A stretch of 64,000 bases of DNA, taken from Streptomyces smyrnaeus. Its GTDB lineage: Bacteria; Actinomycetota; Actinomycetes; Streptomycetales; Streptomycetaceae. Made by a program: the position numbers and the translations under genes. Below, one piece after another: positions 42,307 through 51,150 of the stretch. The stretch is taken from NCBI RefSeq assembly GCF_017676345.1, contig NZ_JAFFZM010000013.1:185524-249523 (forward strand). The letters run 5' to 3'. Within the stretch, counting starts at the first letter, position 1; each line of letters starts with the position of its first letter. The notes under the pieces are model-generated. The model saw only the letters and a program-made list of their open reading frames with translations. It had not been told where the DNA came from and made no database searches.

Positions 42307-42533
42307 GTGCCGGCTACTGCACCTGGCACCGCGACACCGCCGAAGACGTCGAGCCGATCATCTTCGAGGAACGCGGCTCGGGCCCGGCCGCCGCGGTGTC
42401 CGCCTGCCTGCCGTGCGCGAACGGCTCGACGGAACGTTTCCCATACGGCAAGGCCGCCCAGGTGGCTGTGAGGGTGATGAAGGAGCGCGCCGCACGCAGC
42501 CGCTCCAGAGCTCGGAAAGTGCATCGTGGCTGA
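42303..42533 (+). CDS. Small hypothetical protein 3
   Basis: 76 residues: SAGYCTWHRDTAEDVEPIIFEERGSGPAAAVSACLPCANGSTERF, then a basic tail. Cys/His spacing (CTWH...CLPC) may bind zinc. ATGA overlap with the previous gene and 8-bp overlap with the next indicate one transcription unit. Confidence 0.65.
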   Translation: MSAGYCTWHRDTAEDVEPIIFEERGSGPAAAVSACLPCANGSTERFPYGKAAQVAVRVMKERAARSRSRARKVHRG

Positions 42534-42903
42534 GCACCGGGAGATGTCCGGCCGCCGGATGATGGCCGATTCACTCGCGCGGCACGGGATCGAGGGAACC
42601 GTGCGCCACCAGTTCCTGCGGGCGCAGTGGAAGATCTCACCGGCCGAGCAGCCGGCCGACAGGCCGGCCCGGTACGCCTGGAACGCCCGGGGTGCGCGGC
42701 TGGGAGCCTCGGCGGTGTCCCGCGCCGCCTACGACCTCGCCAGGAGACTGCGGCACGCCGCCCTCGACCACAGCGGCCCTGGCCGCTTCGCCATCGAGCC
42801 GACCGCGCTGCCCACCGATCCGGTGGTGCAGCACGAGGCGGCCGTGCTCCTCCCGGACGCCGCCTGCACCCGGGACGGGGGCAGACCGTGCGCGCCCAAG
42901 TGA
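42526..42903 (+). CDS. Small hypothetical protein 4
   Basis: 125 residues from a GTG: AEHREMSGRRMMADSLARHGIEGTVRHQFLRAQWKISP..., helical and basic, without recognisable domain. Overlaps genes on both sides (8 bp and 16 bp), consistent with coupled translation. Confidence 0.6.
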   Translation: MAEHREMSGRRMMADSLARHGIEGTVRHQFLRAQWKISPAEQPADRPARYAWNARGARLGASAVSRAAYDLARRLRHAALDHSGPGRFAIEPTALPTDPVVQHEAAVLLPDAACTRDGGRPCAPK

Positions 42904-42962
42904 CCTACGTCGCCGTCGTACTGGGGCTGATCGGCGCCCTGCTCTACGGCGTCACCCACTAG
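42888..42962 (+). CDS. 24-residue membrane peptide
   Basis: GTG start inside the end of the preceding gene; VRAQVTYVAVVLGLIGALLYGVTH is one complete transmembrane helix followed by a stop. Too short for routine gene finding. The frame's hydrophobicity and its place at the end of the coupled cluster support it. Confidence 0.5.
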   Translation: MRAQVTYVAVVLGLIGALLYGVTH

Positions 42963-43338
42963 ACCCCCACGAAGCCCTGTCCGTACTGCCGCCGGCCCTT
43001 GCCGCGCTGACAGCCAGCTCGGCTACCGGCCCGCCGGGAGCGAGCCTTTCGGAAGAGGCGGAGCCAACTACGGCGCCCTTGGCCGACAGCGCACTGCTTC
43101 GGACGCACTCGCGCCAGGCACGCCACCGTCCACGGTCTCTTTGCCGCCGGGCGCAGCAATCCCTGCGGGTGGCCTGCCGGCGAGTACGGACCGATGGCGG
43201 CTGCCCGCGCCTGTGCCCATGGTGCCACGGGCGTTGCTCCGGACGGGGGTAAGTGTCTTTCACGATGATCCAAGTATTTCCGAGAAGGGCATGCCTGAAC
43301 ACTGCTACGTGTTCACCGGGTCAAGGAGTTCCCGTACT
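42963..43338. other. No recognisable gene
   Basis: Gap between the small-ORF cluster and the lipase. An in-frame upstream extension of the lipase exists but lacks a signal-peptide-compatible start. Confidence 0.5.
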
Positions 43339-44532
43339 GTGTCCAGATTTCCGAGCCCGTTCCGTGCGCTGCTTGCGCTGGCTGTCTTGCTGGCCTCGGC
43401 GCTGACTCTCCCGGCTGCTTCCGCGCAGCCCAACCAAAGACACGCCCATCGTCCCATCATCTTCGTACACGGCTACAAGTCGAACTCCGGTGTCTGGGAC
43501 TCCATGGTCTCTTACGCTGAAAGGTACGGCTACAAGAGCGACGAGCTGTATCGGTTCGACTACCGCAACAAGACACCCGGAAATACTTCCATCACAACCC
43601 TCGGGCGAGATCTCAGGGACTTCATCAAGGACCGGGAGAGGAACATCCTCGGGAAGTCTCCCGATGGGAAGGTCGACATCATCGCCCATTCCATGGGCGG
43701 TCTCGTGGCTCGCGCGTACCTGAAGGGATACGAGGGCACGAAAGTCACCAAGCACTTCGTGTCCATGGGAAGTCCTCACCACGGAACCAAGGCCGCAGAC
43801 CTGGGGTCGAACTACGGGTATTGCGACGCCACGAGCGATCACCAGTGCAAGGAGATGACAACAACATCTCCCTTCATCAAGTGGCTCAACTCCGGCGGTG
43901 AGACGCCGGGCCCGACAAAATATCTGACCCTGCGTTCGAACGTCGGCGACGAGCCCACGGTGCTCGGCATGTGCGACCTCACCGTCTTCGAGGGAGAAAC
44001 GTCGGCCCTGGCCGGTGCCACCAATTACGTCACCGAGTGCATTCCACACGGCAGCTTCTACCACGACGACTGGACGCGCGAACGGTCGATGGAATTCCTC
44101 CAGGATGGAAGTCACACCCCAAAGATTGTGAAGACTTCCTGCAGTCCCTTGGAAAAGAAGAGCCGCAACAGTGTCGAAGCCTGGGTGCAGACATGCCTGC
44201 TCGCCCGCCCCAATAAGGACAAGGGAACCGACGTGCATCCCGAAATCAGGATTCGTGGTTGTGGTTCCTTCACGCCGATTTGGGGTTACGCCGGGAAGGG
44301 GAAAAACTGCCTCCTGCTCGGCCAGTTCGAACTGCGCAAAAACGGGAAAGACTACAACCGCGGCCAGGCGCAAGAAATGAAGGAAGCAAGAGCCTTCAAC
44401 TTCCTTTCGTGGAACGGAGGATGGGCCGACACTAGTGCAACCTTCTCCGACGAGTGGGAATTTAGCTTCACTGTCGGAAAGAACAACACTGGCCAATGGG
44501 AGGGATGGCGTACTCCACCCCTGCAGGTCTGA
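43339..44532 (+). CDS. Secreted lipase/esterase (alpha/beta fold) with C-terminal extension
   Basis: 397 residues from the GTG at 43339, with AAGGAG 10 bp upstream and an immediate Sec signal peptide (residues 1-29, LLALAVLLASALTLPAASA). Longer in-frame starts would bury the signal. Catalytic features: oxyanion strand PIIFVHGYKSNSGVWDS, nucleophile Ser118 in AHSMGG, MGSPHHGTKAADL as in bacterial triacylglycerol lipases, and a late His near HGSFYHD. Residues about 260-397 form an extra, Cys-containing domain ending in a beta-rich WRTPPLQV. The GC content is lower than the neighbours, suggesting recent acquisition. Confidence 0.88.
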   Translation: MSRFPSPFRALLALAVLLASALTLPAASAQPNQRHAHRPIIFVHGYKSNSGVWDSMVSYAERYGYKSDELYRFDYRNKTPGNTSITTLGRDLRDFIKDRERNILGKSPDGKVDIIAHSMGGLVARAYLKGYEGTKVTKHFVSMGSPHHGTKAADLGSNYGYCDATSDHQCKEMTTTSPFIKWLNSGGETPGPTKYLTLRSNVGDEPTVLGMCDLTVFEGETSALAGATNYVTECIPHGSFYHDDWTRERSMEFLQDGSHTPKIVKTSCSPLEKKSRNSVEAWVQTCLLARPNKDKGTDVHPEIRIRGCGSFTPIWGYAGKGKNCLLLGQFELRKNGKDYNRGQAQEMKEARAFNFLSWNGGWADTSATFSDEWEFSFTVGKNNTGQWEGWRTPPLQV

Positions 44533-44593
44533 GTCGACCCGCACTGGCCCCCGTCACCGGGTTCAGCCGGAGCGGGGGTGGGAAAAGCGCGGC

Positions 44594-45538
44594 TCAGCGC
44601 TCGTCATTGACCTTGCGGTCGAGGTCGAGGGTGAGTTGGAGGGCGTCCAGCACACTCGCGGGGGCGATCTGGTTGTCTGCTTCGCCGCGCACCACTTCCA
44701 GGACGTGGCCGATCATGGTGGTGTACTGGTCGGCGGCCGGCAGCTGGAGCTCGTGCGCGCCCTCGGTGGTGCAGGCGGTGACGGTGCCGGAGGGTTTGCC
44801 GTCGAAGCCCATCGTGGAGGTGGCATTCGAGGCGGCGTGCTCGAAGGTGGCGGTGTAGCCGCCGCGGGCTCCCCACGCCTGGGGCATCAGCGAGGAGACG
44901 GAGCTGCGGGCCGCCGCTCCGTCGAAGCGGAAGGTGGCGTCGATGGCCCCGGAGTCCTCGCCGCGCGCCACGGTGGTGACGGTGGTGGCCTGGGGCAGAC
45001 CGAGAGTGCGAGTGATGATGTCCATGTCGCTGTGCAGTGCTTCCAGCGGCAGGACCTTCAGCCCCAGCGAGGCGCCCGGCCACAGGTGCGCGGTCAGATT
45101 CCACAGCGTCAGATGCTCCAGCCGCCCGTAGGTGCCCCGCTTCACGGCGTCGAACAGGGCCTGGTTGGCCGGGATGAACCTCTCGAACATGTCGACGAAC
45201 ACGTGCTTGTCGCTGCGGGCGGCGGCCTCGGCCACCCGCTTTGCGTCCTCGATGTCATCGGCCAGCGGCAGCTCGACCAGCGCGTGCTTGCCCGCCTGAA
45301 GGGCGCGCAGTACGAACTGGGCGTGCAGCGGGAGCGGCAGGCAGATGTCCACCAGGTCGAAGGAGCCGTCCTCGAACGCGGCGTCCATATCGGTCGAGGA
45401 GGTAAACCCGAACTGGCCTGCCGCCTTCGCGGTCTTGACCGCGTCCCGGCCGAACATCACCACCTCCACATCATCACGAGCGGCGTAGACGGCGGCGTGC
45501 GCCTGTCCGAAACCGGTTCCCAACAGTGCGATCTTCAT
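44594..45538 (-). CDS. Gfo/Idh/MocA-family oxidoreductase lacking the catalytic Lys
   Basis: 314 residues. N-terminal Rossmann fold with LGTGFGQAHAAVYA and the DICLPLPLHAQFVLRALQAGKHALVELPLADDIEDA strand. In the usual EKP motif the Lys is replaced by Leu (E89-L90-P91), which should remove the main catalytic residue. The C-terminal substrate domain is complete. Family members oxidise sugars or cyclitols with NAD(P); this one may be a binding protein or use another mechanism. It is divergent from the broken WYL regulator. Confidence 0.88.
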   Translation of the reverse strand: MKIALLGTGFGQAHAAVYAARDDVEVVMFGRDAVKTAKAAGQFGFTSSTDMDAAFEDGSFDLVDICLPLPLHAQFVLRALQAGKHALVELPLADDIEDAKRVAEAAARSDKHVFVDMFERFIPANQALFDAVKRGTYGRLEHLTLWNLTAHLWPGASLGLKVLPLEALHSDMDIITRTLGLPQATTVTTVARGEDSGAIDATFRFDGAAARSSVSSLMPQAWGARGGYTATFEHAASNATSTMGFDGKPSGTVTACTTEGAHELQLPAADQYTTMIGHVLEVVRGEADNQIAPASVLDALQLTLDLDRKVNDER

Positions 45539-45725
45539 CGTTCGTCTCCTTGAGATGCGTATGTGCGGTCGGGGCGTAGGGGGTCAGCGGGCCGTGGGCC
45601 GGGTGGGCTGGGAGAGGAGGCCGAAGCGCCTCCCGCGGGGGTCGCGGATACGGGCGCGGACCGGGCCGCCGGGCGCGGAGCGCGGCTGCTGCTCCACCAG
45701 CGCGCCGTCCTGCTGGGCCGCCGCG

Positions 45726-46596
45726 GTGCGTCACCGGCCGCACCATCCGCCGCGACATCGACCGCCTGCGCGACCTCGGCTACCCCGTTGAAGGCACCAC
45801 CGGCCACGCCGGCGGCTACCGCCTCGCCTCCGGCACCGCCATGCCCCCGCTGATCCTGGGCGACGACGAAGCCATCGCCACCACCGTCGCCCTGCGCACC
45901 GCAGCCGGCCACCTCACCGGCATGGAGGAGACCTCACTGCGCGCCCTGGCCAAACTCGAACAGGTCCTGCCCGCCCGGCTGCGCGCCCAGGTCGCGGCCG
46001 TGCAGCAGACAACAGCCGCCATCGGCTGGGAAACCCGCGGCCCGCGCGTCAACCCCGAGCTGCTGGGCGGCCTGGCCGCCGCCTGCCGCGACCACGAAAG
46101 CGTCACCTTCGACTACACCACCCGCCACAGCGGCACCGCCTCCCGCCGCGTCGAGCCCCACCACCTCATCGCCTCCGGCGGCCTGTGGTACCTCCTCGCC
46201 CACGACACCCACAAGAACAACTGGCGCATCTTCCGCCTCGACCGCATCACCGATCCAGCCCCCACCCGCCACCACTTCACCCCGCGCACAGTCCCCGGCG
46301 ACGACCCGGCCGCCTACGTCGCCGACAAGATCGCCACGGCACCGACCCGCTACCGCGCCATCGCGACCGTGCACGCCCCCGCCGACACCGTCCGCCGCCG
46401 CAGCTGGGCCCTGGCCACCCGCATCCGCCCCCGCGACGAGGCCACCTGCACCATCGGCTGCTCCAGCAACCACCTTCCCGGCATCGCACAGACCCTCGCC
46501 GCCCTCGACGCCGACTACACCCTCGATGCCGACCCCGAGGTGACCGCCTACCTCCACCAGACCGCCGGACGCATGCAACACGCCACCAACTCATGA
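45726..46596 (+). pseudogene. WYL-domain (YafY/DeoR-like) regulator with damaged N-terminus
   Basis: From 45726 the frame reads RCVTGRTIRRDIDRLRDLGYPVEGTTGHAGGYRLASG, the recognition helix and wing of the DeoR-type HTH, followed by an intact WYL domain (TFDYTTRHSGTASRRVEPHHLIASGGLWYLLAHDTHKNNWRIFRLDRI) and the C-terminal extension. The preceding helices (expected LLxLLQxR...ELAERL) are scrambled, with a short deletion near 45700-45725, and the frame has no ATG/GTG/TTG before 45841. If translated from 45841 it would lack the HTH. Confidence 0.75.
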
Positions 46597-46988
46597 CCGC
46601 CCGACCGGCACCCGCGGCTTCCGAACAGCAGACGCGTTCACCGGCGTGGCGCCAACGACCCGGCCCTCGACCCGGCCCTCTCCAACTCGGTCAACACCCG
46701 AGGCGCCGAACCCGCCCACCACACGCACGTCCCGGCTCGGGCCGGCGGCGAAGCCGCTGAACGGGCCGCCCCCATCGCGCGGGGCTTTGTCAAGAAGGCC
46801 CGTCTCGCAGATGCGTCAGGGACTGCACGACTATCGCCGGCCCCGCAGCCTCTGACACCTCGGCCGCTGTCGGGCACGGGCCTGCCTCCACCACGCGTTC
46901 GGCGATCACCTCGGCGGACCGGCCCGTCACCGCGCGGTCGCCAGCGCCGCGGTGGCGATGGCGCCGGCGGTGGCGGTGACGGCGGCGG
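46597..46988. other. No recognisable gene
   Basis: Gap between the WYL regulator and the convergent EF-hand gene. Open but start-less frames only; no family resemblance. Confidence 0.5.
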
Positions 46989-47543
46989 TTACAGCGGGCC
47001 GTAGAGCCAGTTGCCGCGAGCTTCGGCGTCCTCGCTCGTGAAGTACTCGGTCACAGCGGTGCGGATCTCTTCAGGGCCGAGGGTGCCGTTGCCGTCCAGG
47101 TCGAGCTTGGTGAAAGCGGCCGCCATCTCCTCGGGGGTGCCGCCGCTCACGGCCTGGCCGAGCAGGGTGTACTCGTTCACGGTGATCAGGCCGTCGTTGT
47201 CCGTGTCGCAAATGTCCAGGCAGGCTGCAACGACGTCGTGGAGGGCGGAGACCAGTGCGGACTCGTCGGAGGCGATGGACGCACGGACGCCGCGCTCGTA
47301 CTCGTCCGGGTTGATCCGCCCGTCGCCGTCGTCGTCCATGTGCCGCAGGTGGGGGTCCCAGATGACGGCGAGGGCCTCCCGCAGCCGCTGTGCCTTCCCC
47401 GGCTGGGTGGAGACGGAATCGGCCAGGCGGTCGGCGATGGCCGTCAGGTCCTGTTCGGTGAGGAATCCGTCCTGGTCGGTGTCGAGGAAGGCGAACATGC
47501 GGCGGAGTTTGGTACTCAGTATCGAACTGTGGACGGCAGTCAT
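46989..47543 (-). CDS. Calmodulin-like protein with four EF-hands
   Basis: 184 residues from the ATG at 47543. Four canonical calcium loops: D21-T-D-Q-D-G-F-L...D32, D70-D-D-G-D-G-R-I...E81, D113-T-D-N-D-G-L-I...E124 and D148-L-D-G-N-G-T-L...E159. Loop 1 ends in Asp instead of Glu, which often weakens binding. The spacing matches calerythrin-like bacterial sarcoplasmic calcium-binding proteins, which buffer or sense cytosolic calcium. It is divergent from the terpene synthase-P450 gene, with 311 bp between them in which I see no further gene. Confidence 0.93.
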   Translation of the reverse strand: MTAVHSSILSTKLRRMFAFLDTDQDGFLTEQDLTAIADRLADSVSTQPGKAQRLREALAVIWDPHLRHMDDDGDGRINPDEYERGVRASIASDESALVSALHDVVAACLDICDTDNDGLITVNEYTLLGQAVSGGTPEEMAAAFTKLDLDGNGTLGPEEIRTAVTEYFTSEDAEARGNWLYGPL

Positions 47544-47854
47544 GGCTTGCACTCTCCGTTCTTTTGTGCCGCTGGGTCCGCTGTTGCGCCGGGCGGTGAC
47601 AGCGGTGTCAACGGCCTTGGGAAATCGTCGGCTTCGCGACTCCAGGCCGCTGGCTACCCATCGGCAGGCAGGAACCTGCCATCCGGAAGCAGCTTCACTC
47701 GTATGGAGGAAGTTGCCGGTCTGTGCGGGGCGGCGCTGGGCATCGCCGGTGCACCGTCGAGGGAACCGGCGGCTCCGCGCCAGGGCCGCCCACCGGTGCG
47801 GGCACGCACCGGTGATCCCGGCCGAGCCCGCTCCAGCGCGTGTGAGGAATAGCG

Positions 47855-50080
47855 ATGCCGCCTGTCCCGCCGGTCCACGAGCCGGTAGCTCCCGCGTTCG
47901 TCGTCCCGTCGGTCGCTTTGCCGTTCGAGCCACCGCCGACCCGTCCGGATGCGGGCGCCCTGCGCGACGACGCCATCGCCTGGGCCGAGCGGCACGGCCT
48001 GATCGGGCCGAGGGGCCGGGCCAGACTTCAGCAGTCGGCCCTGCTGGGCCTGGCAGTGGCGCTGGCCGGTCCGGCCCCGCTGCCTGGCGCGGCGGTTTTG
48101 ATGGACTGGTTCCTGTGGGCGCTGGTGCTCGACGACCGGGTCGACGACGGACCCTGGGGTGAAGGTGGGGCGCTACGGCGTTTCTCCGCCGAGGTCGAGT
48201 CGATCGTGGAGCCCGGTTGTGGCACGGACAGCCGTGACCCGATGCTGCACGCTCTGGCCACCGACCTGTGGCCGCGCACCCAGGCCCTCGGCGACACGGC
48301 ATGGCAGGCACGCCTGCGCCGTGACCTGCTCCACCACTTGCGCGCACAGCAGACTGTCGTGCAGATGCGGGAAAGCGGCGCGGCCTGCACCGTGGCCGAG
48401 TACACCGAGCTTCGGCGCGAGGCGTTCGGCGCGCTGCTGTTCTTCGATCTCATCGAAGCCGCGGACGGTGCCGTCCCGGCGACCGACCCCTGCGGCGAGG
48501 GGTGCTGGCGTGACCTGCGCGCTCTCGCGGCGGATGTCATCGCCTGGACCAACGACATCCACTCCGTCGCGAAGGACCTCGTGCACGGTGAGCCCTACAA
48601 CCTGGTCACGCTTCTCGCCGGGGAACACCGCACCCCTTGGCAGGAAACACTGGACACGACCCGCGACATGATCGTCGCGGCCGCCGACGACTTCACCGCC
48701 CGCAAACTCCGCCACCTCGCCCACCTGCCGTCCGTCTCTCGTACCGCGGACCAGGCAGCGCGGATCGGACGGCTCGAACAGGCGATGCGCGCCTCCGCCG
48801 ACTGGCACGCGGGCGTCTCCCGCTACCACTTGCAGGCCGATGGGGGCCCGCACCGCGGCGTCAGCGTCATGGACACCTCGCTGACGCCGCCCACGCTGAA
48901 GTCACGAGCTTTCGAAATCGACCCCTATCCGCTGTATCGGCGGCTGCGCGACACCATGCCGATCGCCTATGACGAGCCCACCGATACCTGGCTGCTGAGC
49001 CGGCACGCGGACGTACGCGCGGCCTTGACCGATCCCAGGTTCAGTAACGAGAACTACACCTGGCAGATCGCCCCGCTGCTCGGCCACAGCATCGTGTCCA
49101 TGGACGGTCAGGAGCACGCCGCGCACCGCGCACCGCTCACCCGGGCCTTCCGCAGCCAGGCCCTGACGATCCTGCAGGATTCCATCGACGACGTCGCCAG
49201 TGGTCTGGTGGCACGGTTACGCGGCCGCGGGCAGGTGGACCTGGTCGCCGAGTTCACTGCCCCCCTGCCGATCCAGGTGATGGCCCGCGCGCTGGGGCTG
49301 CCCGCCGACACACCCGAGCAAGTCGCCCGGTTGAAACGCTGGTGCACCGTCGGCTTCTCCTACATGGGCAACTACCGGCAGGACCCGGGCCTGTTGACGC
49401 ACGGTCTCACCAATCGGGACGACTTCTACGACTACCTCCAGCCCCACCTGGACGCCCGACGTGCCCGCCCCGGCAACGACCTGATCTCCGCCCTGCTGAC
49501 CGCCACGGTGGACGGCAGACCGCTGTCGGAGCAGTACGTCCGCGGGTGCTGCGCGATCCTGATGACCGCGGGCAGCGAGACCAGCCACGGCACCCTCGCC
49601 AACCTGATCACCAACGTCCTGGAGACCCCCGGGCTGTTGAACGCGATACGCACCGACCCGGCGGCGATCGACCTGGCGCTCGCCGAGACGATGCGCCGCG
49701 ATCCGGCCCTGCAACTGGTGCTCCGACAGACCCGCGAAGATGTCGACCTGCCCTCCGGGAGGGTACCCGCGGGCGTCACCGTCGCCTGTCTGATCGGCTC
49801 GGCCAACCGTGACCCCCGTCGCTTCCCGGACCCGGACAGCTTCGCACTGCACCGCGCCGACGGCCGTCTCGACCGGGAGTACGGCGGCGCGGCCACCCAC
49901 TTCGCGTTCGGCGCGGGCCGGCACTTCTGCCTCGGGTCCCATCTGGCCCGCGCCGAGATCACCACCGGTCTGCGGCTGCTGATCGCGCAATACCCCCGCG
50001 TGCGTTGGGCGCACGGCTTCCGACCGGAACCGACCGGCTTCCTCAACCGCTGCCCCAGCCGACTGGAGGTCACCCTGTGA
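47855..50080 (+). CDS. Bifunctional class I terpene synthase-cytochrome P450 fusion
   Basis: 741 residues, ATG start with GAGGAA upstream. Residues 1-330 are a bacterial class I terpene synthase: Asp-rich motif D93-D-R-V-D-D98, Arg sensor region RREAFG (187-192), the NSE triad as N233-D-I-H-S237-V-A-K-D241, and the C-terminal R323-Y324 pair. From M339 a complete P450 of about 400 residues follows: HAAHR (421-425), I-helix A572-G-S-E-T576, ExxR E611-T-M-R614, and the heme loop F685-G-A-G-R-H-F-C692-L-G. Every catalytic motif of both enzymes is present. The first half would ionise and cyclise a prenyl diphosphate with magnesium; the second would hydroxylate the hydrocarbon, needing an external ferredoxin/reductase that is not encoded here. 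The ATG at 48869 (M339) may be the old P450 start, joined by loss of a stop codon. Overlaps the methyltransferase gene by 4 bp. Confidence 0.92.
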   Translation: MPPVPPVHEPVAPAFVVPSVALPFEPPPTRPDAGALRDDAIAWAERHGLIGPRGRARLQQSALLGLAVALAGPAPLPGAAVLMDWFLWALVLDDRVDDGPWGEGGALRRFSAEVESIVEPGCGTDSRDPMLHALATDLWPRTQALGDTAWQARLRRDLLHHLRAQQTVVQMRESGAACTVAEYTELRREAFGALLFFDLIEAADGAVPATDPCGEGCWRDLRALAADVIAWTNDIHSVAKDLVHGEPYNLVTLLAGEHRTPWQETLDTTRDMIVAAADDFTARKLRHLAHLPSVSRTADQAARIGRLEQAMRASADWHAGVSRYHLQADGGPHRGVSVMDTSLTPPTLKSRAFEIDPYPLYRRLRDTMPIAYDEPTDTWLLSRHADVRAALTDPRFSNENYTWQIAPLLGHSIVSMDGQEHAAHRAPLTRAFRSQALTILQDSIDDVASGLVARLRGRGQVDLVAEFTAPLPIQVMARALGLPADTPEQVARLKRWCTVGFSYMGNYRQDPGLLTHGLTNRDDFYDYLQPHLDARRARPGNDLISALLTATVDGRPLSEQYVRGCCAILMTAGSETSHGTLANLITNVLETPGLLNAIRTDPAAIDLALAETMRRDPALQLVLRQTREDVDLPSGRVPAGVTVACLIGSANRDPRRFPDPDSFALHRADGRLDREYGGAATHFAFGAGRHFCLGSHLARAEITTGLRLLIAQYPRVRWAHGFRPEPTGFLNRCPSRLEVTL

Positions 50081-50904
50081 CCGAAGCGGCACACGGACCC
50101 GAGGGCTACGCGAGCAGCTATGTCGCCCACCACGTCCCCGGCGAACAAGCCCGCCTGCACGCCTTGGAGGCCGCGTTCGATCCGGCGACCTTCCGCGTGC
50201 TCAGCCGTCTCGGCCTGCCCGAGGACGCGCGCTGTCTCGACCTGGGCGCCGGAGCGGGGTCGGTCGCCGCCTGGCTGGCAGCCCACCACCCCCTCGGGCA
50301 GATCACCGCCACCGACACGGACACCCGGTTCCTGCGCTTCCCGCCCCGCACACCGATCCGGGTGCTTCGCCACGACGCCGTTCGCGAGGACTTCCCGCCC
50401 GAGGCGTTCGACCTCGTCCACGCCCGCGCCCTGCTGTGCCACCTGCCCCAACGCGAAAAGCTGCTCCGGCGGGCCGTCGATTGGGTCCGCCCCGGCGGCT
50501 GGCTGGTCGTCGAGGACCTCTCCGTCCGGCTCGCCGACACCTCCCCGCATCTCGTGTTCAAAAAGGTCACCCGGGCCGGCGAAGAGCTGCTCGCCACGAC
50601 GGTCGGATCCGACCTGCGCTGGGCCGACAAGCTTGCCGGCCGATTCACCGAGCTCGACCTGGACGACGTCGAGTCCTCCACCGCTCCGGGCACCGTCGGC
50701 GATCGAAGCGCGACCGATGCCTTCTGGACGGCGACGTTCGACCAAGCCGTCCCCGCCCTGCTGGACAAGGGCCTACTCACCCGCCAGGACATGGCAGCAA
50801 TGCGCGCACTCCACCGCTCGCCCGACTTCACCGACACCGGTATCAGCCTGATCTCGGTACAAGGCCGCAAGAAGGCGGGCGGGGCTCCCGTATCGACTCC
50901 ATGA
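50077..50904 (+). CDS. SAM-dependent methyltransferase, partner of the terpene synthase-P450
   Basis: 275 residues from the GTG overlapping the P450 stop (GTGA). Class I methyltransferase: ARCLDLGAGAGSVAAWLAAHHP is motif I, ATDTDTRFLRF gives the acidic loop, FDLVHARALLCHLPQREKLLRRAVDWVRPGGWLVVEDLS covers motifs II-III. The N-terminal region (YVAHHVPGEQARLHALEAAFDP) fits the small-molecule group close to UbiE/Methyltransf_25. Coupled translation argues that it methylates the product of the fusion enzyme, for instance on a P450-introduced oxygen. Confidence 0.92.
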   Translation: MTEAAHGPEGYASSYVAHHVPGEQARLHALEAAFDPATFRVLSRLGLPEDARCLDLGAGAGSVAAWLAAHHPLGQITATDTDTRFLRFPPRTPIRVLRHDAVREDFPPEAFDLVHARALLCHLPQREKLLRRAVDWVRPGGWLVVEDLSVRLADTSPHLVFKKVTRAGEELLATTVGSDLRWADKLAGRFTELDLDDVESSTAPGTVGDRSATDAFWTATFDQAVPALLDKGLLTRQDMAAMRALHRSPDFTDTGISLISVQGRKKAGGAPVSTP

Positions 50905-51110
50905 CGCGGGTGAACCGAGCCCAGTCGTCGGTGTTCCCCCGCCCGTGACGATAAGCGCGAGCGGGCGGGCGGGCGGCTCCGGCCGCCGTCCACCGCCAGG
51001 TGGATCCTGGCGGTCAGGCCGCCCCGGGACCGCCCGAGGGCCTGGCCGACCCCGGACGATCGAAGAACAGCCAGTCACGCACGCAACTCCGGCTTGTCCG
51101 CCCACTACCA
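50900..51110 (-). pseudogene. IS5-family transposase fragment
   Basis: The minus strand reads GQALGRSRGGLTARIHLAVDGG, then after frameshifts RPLALIVTGG and FTRVMESIREP, the conserved first-Asp neighbourhood of IS5-type transposases. Only about 60 codons survive; there are no ends or intact frame. Confidence 0.55.
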
Positions 51111-51150
51111 GCCAGCGCACCGATTTCCCACACCGCCGGTCCCGGCCCGG

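Noticed and set aside
44435..45553. 372-codon plus-strand frame
   Set aside because: Antisense of the Gfo/Idh gene, Gly/Val-rich, no domain.
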